From positions 62,001 through 126,000 of the forward strand of contig NZ_FOUU01000001.1 of assembly GCF_900114975.1 (NCBI RefSeq): a stretch of DNA of 64,000 nucleotides, in the 5' to 3' direction. Positions within the stretch are counted from its first letter, which is position 1. The number at the start of each line of letters is the position of its first letter. Position numbers and translations under genes: made by a program. This document shows, in pieces, positions 62,983-64,000 of this stretch. The notes under the pieces were generated by a model that did no database searches, had not been told where the DNA came from, and saw nothing but the letters and a program-made list of their open reading frames with translations. This stretch comes from Thermodesulforhabdus norvegica (lineage in GTDB: Bacteria; Desulfobacterota; Syntrophobacteria; Syntrophobacterales; Thermodesulforhabdaceae).

Positions 62983-63970
62983 TCAGGTCGTAGAAGCAGG
63001 GGCCCGCATATGGGTCGGTTTTCAAGGCACCAGCTTTAACGGGGAACTCAAGGAGTTGATTGATGAATACCGAATATCGGGATTCGTTCTATTCCGCAGG
63101 AACATAGAATCTTCAGGGCAACTCAAGGAACTTACATCATCAATAAGGAAATACGTCAGGAGCAAGCTGGACAGGGAACCTAACATAGCCGTGGATCAGG
63201 AGGGAGGCTCCGTAAGACGGCTCTTTTTCGTTGAAACACCCTCGGCAGAAGAACTGGGGAAAGGTAGTGATGCGGACTTATCGTCGGCAGTTTACAAAAC
63301 GGCCGTCTCTTTGAGGTCTCACGGAATCAATGTCAATCTTGCACCGGTGCTGGACGTGGCAACCCCGAAAACCCCCGAATTTCTCAGGAGTCGCTGTTTC
63401 GGTTCCGACCCTGCACTTGTAGCAAGAATCGGATCATTGTGGATAGAGCTACATCAAAAGCACGGCATCCGCTGCGTTGCCAAGCATTATCCCGGACTGG
63501 GTCGGGCGACTCTGGATCCTCATAAAGAAGAACTTTCCATTTACTGGCTGACTCCTCAACAGATGTGGCAGGATCTCCAGCCCTTTTCGGCCGCCGTAAG
63601 CTCCCGGGTATGGGGCATTATGGTATCTCACGCTTCTTATCCCCTCTGGAACAGCACCCCCAGGGCCAAACCCGCCTTTATGTCGGACCTTGCATGCCGG
63701 GAATGGCTCAGAAAAAGATTGTCCTTTCAGGGAATCGTGTTTTCCGATGACCTTGATATGGGTGCAGTAAAGGGTAAGTTTACCGCCGAAGAAATTGCCT
63801 GGAATGCGACCATGGCGGGAGTTGATTGTTTCCTGGTCTGCAATGATATAAATCATGCAATAGAAATACATTCTGCATTGGTCGAACTTGCAGATAGGGA
63901 TAAGCTGTTCTGTAAACATCATTCATACTCGGCCTACAGGCTATTAGACCAACATAGACAGCTTTTATGA
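62972..63970 (+). CDS. nagZ: Beta-N-acetylhexosaminidase NagZ (GH3)
   Basis: The 332-residue enzyme has the GH3 NagZ landmarks AVDQEGGSVRRL, VNLAPVLDVATPKTP, SRCFGSDP, KHYPGLGRATLDPHKEE and FSDDLDMGAV with the catalytic Asp. It removes GlcNAc from anhydromuropeptides during cell-wall recycling, in keeping with the AmgK-like kinase 56 kb away. The start is ATG at 62972 behind AAGGAA. It overlaps the previous gene by 11 bases. Confidence 0.92.
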   Translation: MKSDQVVEAGARIWVGFQGTSFNGELKELIDEYRISGFVLFRRNIESSGQLKELTSSIRKYVRSKLDREPNIAVDQEGGSVRRLFFVETPSAEELGKGSDADLSSAVYKTAVSLRSHGINVNLAPVLDVATPKTPEFLRSRCFGSDPALVARIGSLWIELHQKHGIRCVAKHYPGLGRATLDPHKEELSIYWLTPQQMWQDLQPFSAAVSSRVWGIMVSHASYPLWNSTPRAKPAFMSDLACREWLRKRLSFQGIVFSDDLDMGAVKGKFTAEEIAWNATMAGVDCFLVCNDINHAIEIHSALVELADRDKLFCKHHSYSAYRLLDQHRQLL

Positions 63971-64000
63971 ACCCTGCAGCCTTGACCAGATCTTGAATAA

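Overview
The window looks like a chromosomal segment of an anaerobic, sulfate-reducing Desulfobacterota bacterium, most likely from the Syntrophobacteria side of the phylum. The reasons are a complete CODH/acetyl-CoA synthase operon, a Tmc-type transmembrane redox complex with a tetraheme cytochrome c, a cytoplasmic Phs/Psr-like molybdopterin oxidoreductase beside a TauE/SafE exporter, a pyruvate phosphate dikinase, and a probable selenoprotein. No phage, transposon, plasmid or CRISPR feature was seen. The species placement is inference.

Layout. 1-10.5 kb: a truncated GGDEF gene, a tRNA with anticodon CAT, a YcaO-TPR protein, ribonuclease D, an Smr-domain protein, an FmdB-type zinc ribbon, a DsrE-like gene with an in-frame UGA that reads as selenocysteine, an unknown Cys-rich protein, a sugar nucleotidyltransferase/AmgK-like kinase pair, a second GGDEF gene, an MFS transporter and TrmO. 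10.6-20.9 kb: sulfur and redox genes. A three-gene oxidoreductase operon (GltD-like flavoprotein, ferredoxin, Mo-pterin subunit) is divergent from a sulfite-exporter-type permease across a 403-bp gap with perfect palindromes. A CoA-disulfide-reductase/rhodanese fusion, a TatD-like hydrolase and a CGGC protein follow. 21-24.2 kb: the Tmc-like operon. 24.2-35.1 kb: housekeeping and unknown genes, two tRNAs (Asp, Val), and a short operon from a CitE-like lyase to a flippase-like membrane protein. 35.2-46.4 kb: ppdK, then the minus-strand acsD-acsA-acsB-acsC-acsE operon with a promoter, repeats near +1 and an intrinsic terminator inside its leader. 46.4-48.8 kb: two unknown proteins, a small Arg-rich protein and RdgC. 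48.8-53.4 kb: pseudopilin, roadblock protein, MglA-like GTPase, unknown coiled-coil-like protein and pseudokinase. 53.5-64 kb: rpsB-tsf-pyrH-frr-uppS-cdsA-dxr-rseP-tsaB, running on to a YkgJ-like protein, a gamma-PGA-hydrolase-like protein, a GspC/PilP-like protein and NagZ.

How the genes work together. The acs genes handle the carbonyl branch of the Wood-Ljungdahl pathway, in either direction; PPDK links pyruvate to PEP. Tmc and the Phs/Psr-like operon would move electrons between periplasmic, membrane and cytoplasmic carriers. NagZ with the AmgK/nucleotidyltransferase pair suggests recycling of cell-wall sugars.

Most noteworthy: the UGA-containing DsrE gene with a SECIS-like hairpin; a potential H-type pseudoknot that includes the rpsB Shine-Dalgarno; the terminator in the acs leader and hairpins in the acs gene gaps; the MglA/roadblock/pseudokinase/pseudopilin cluster; and uppS, which has no ATG, GTG or TTG start. 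All calls come from reading the sequence alone; no database search or folding program was run.
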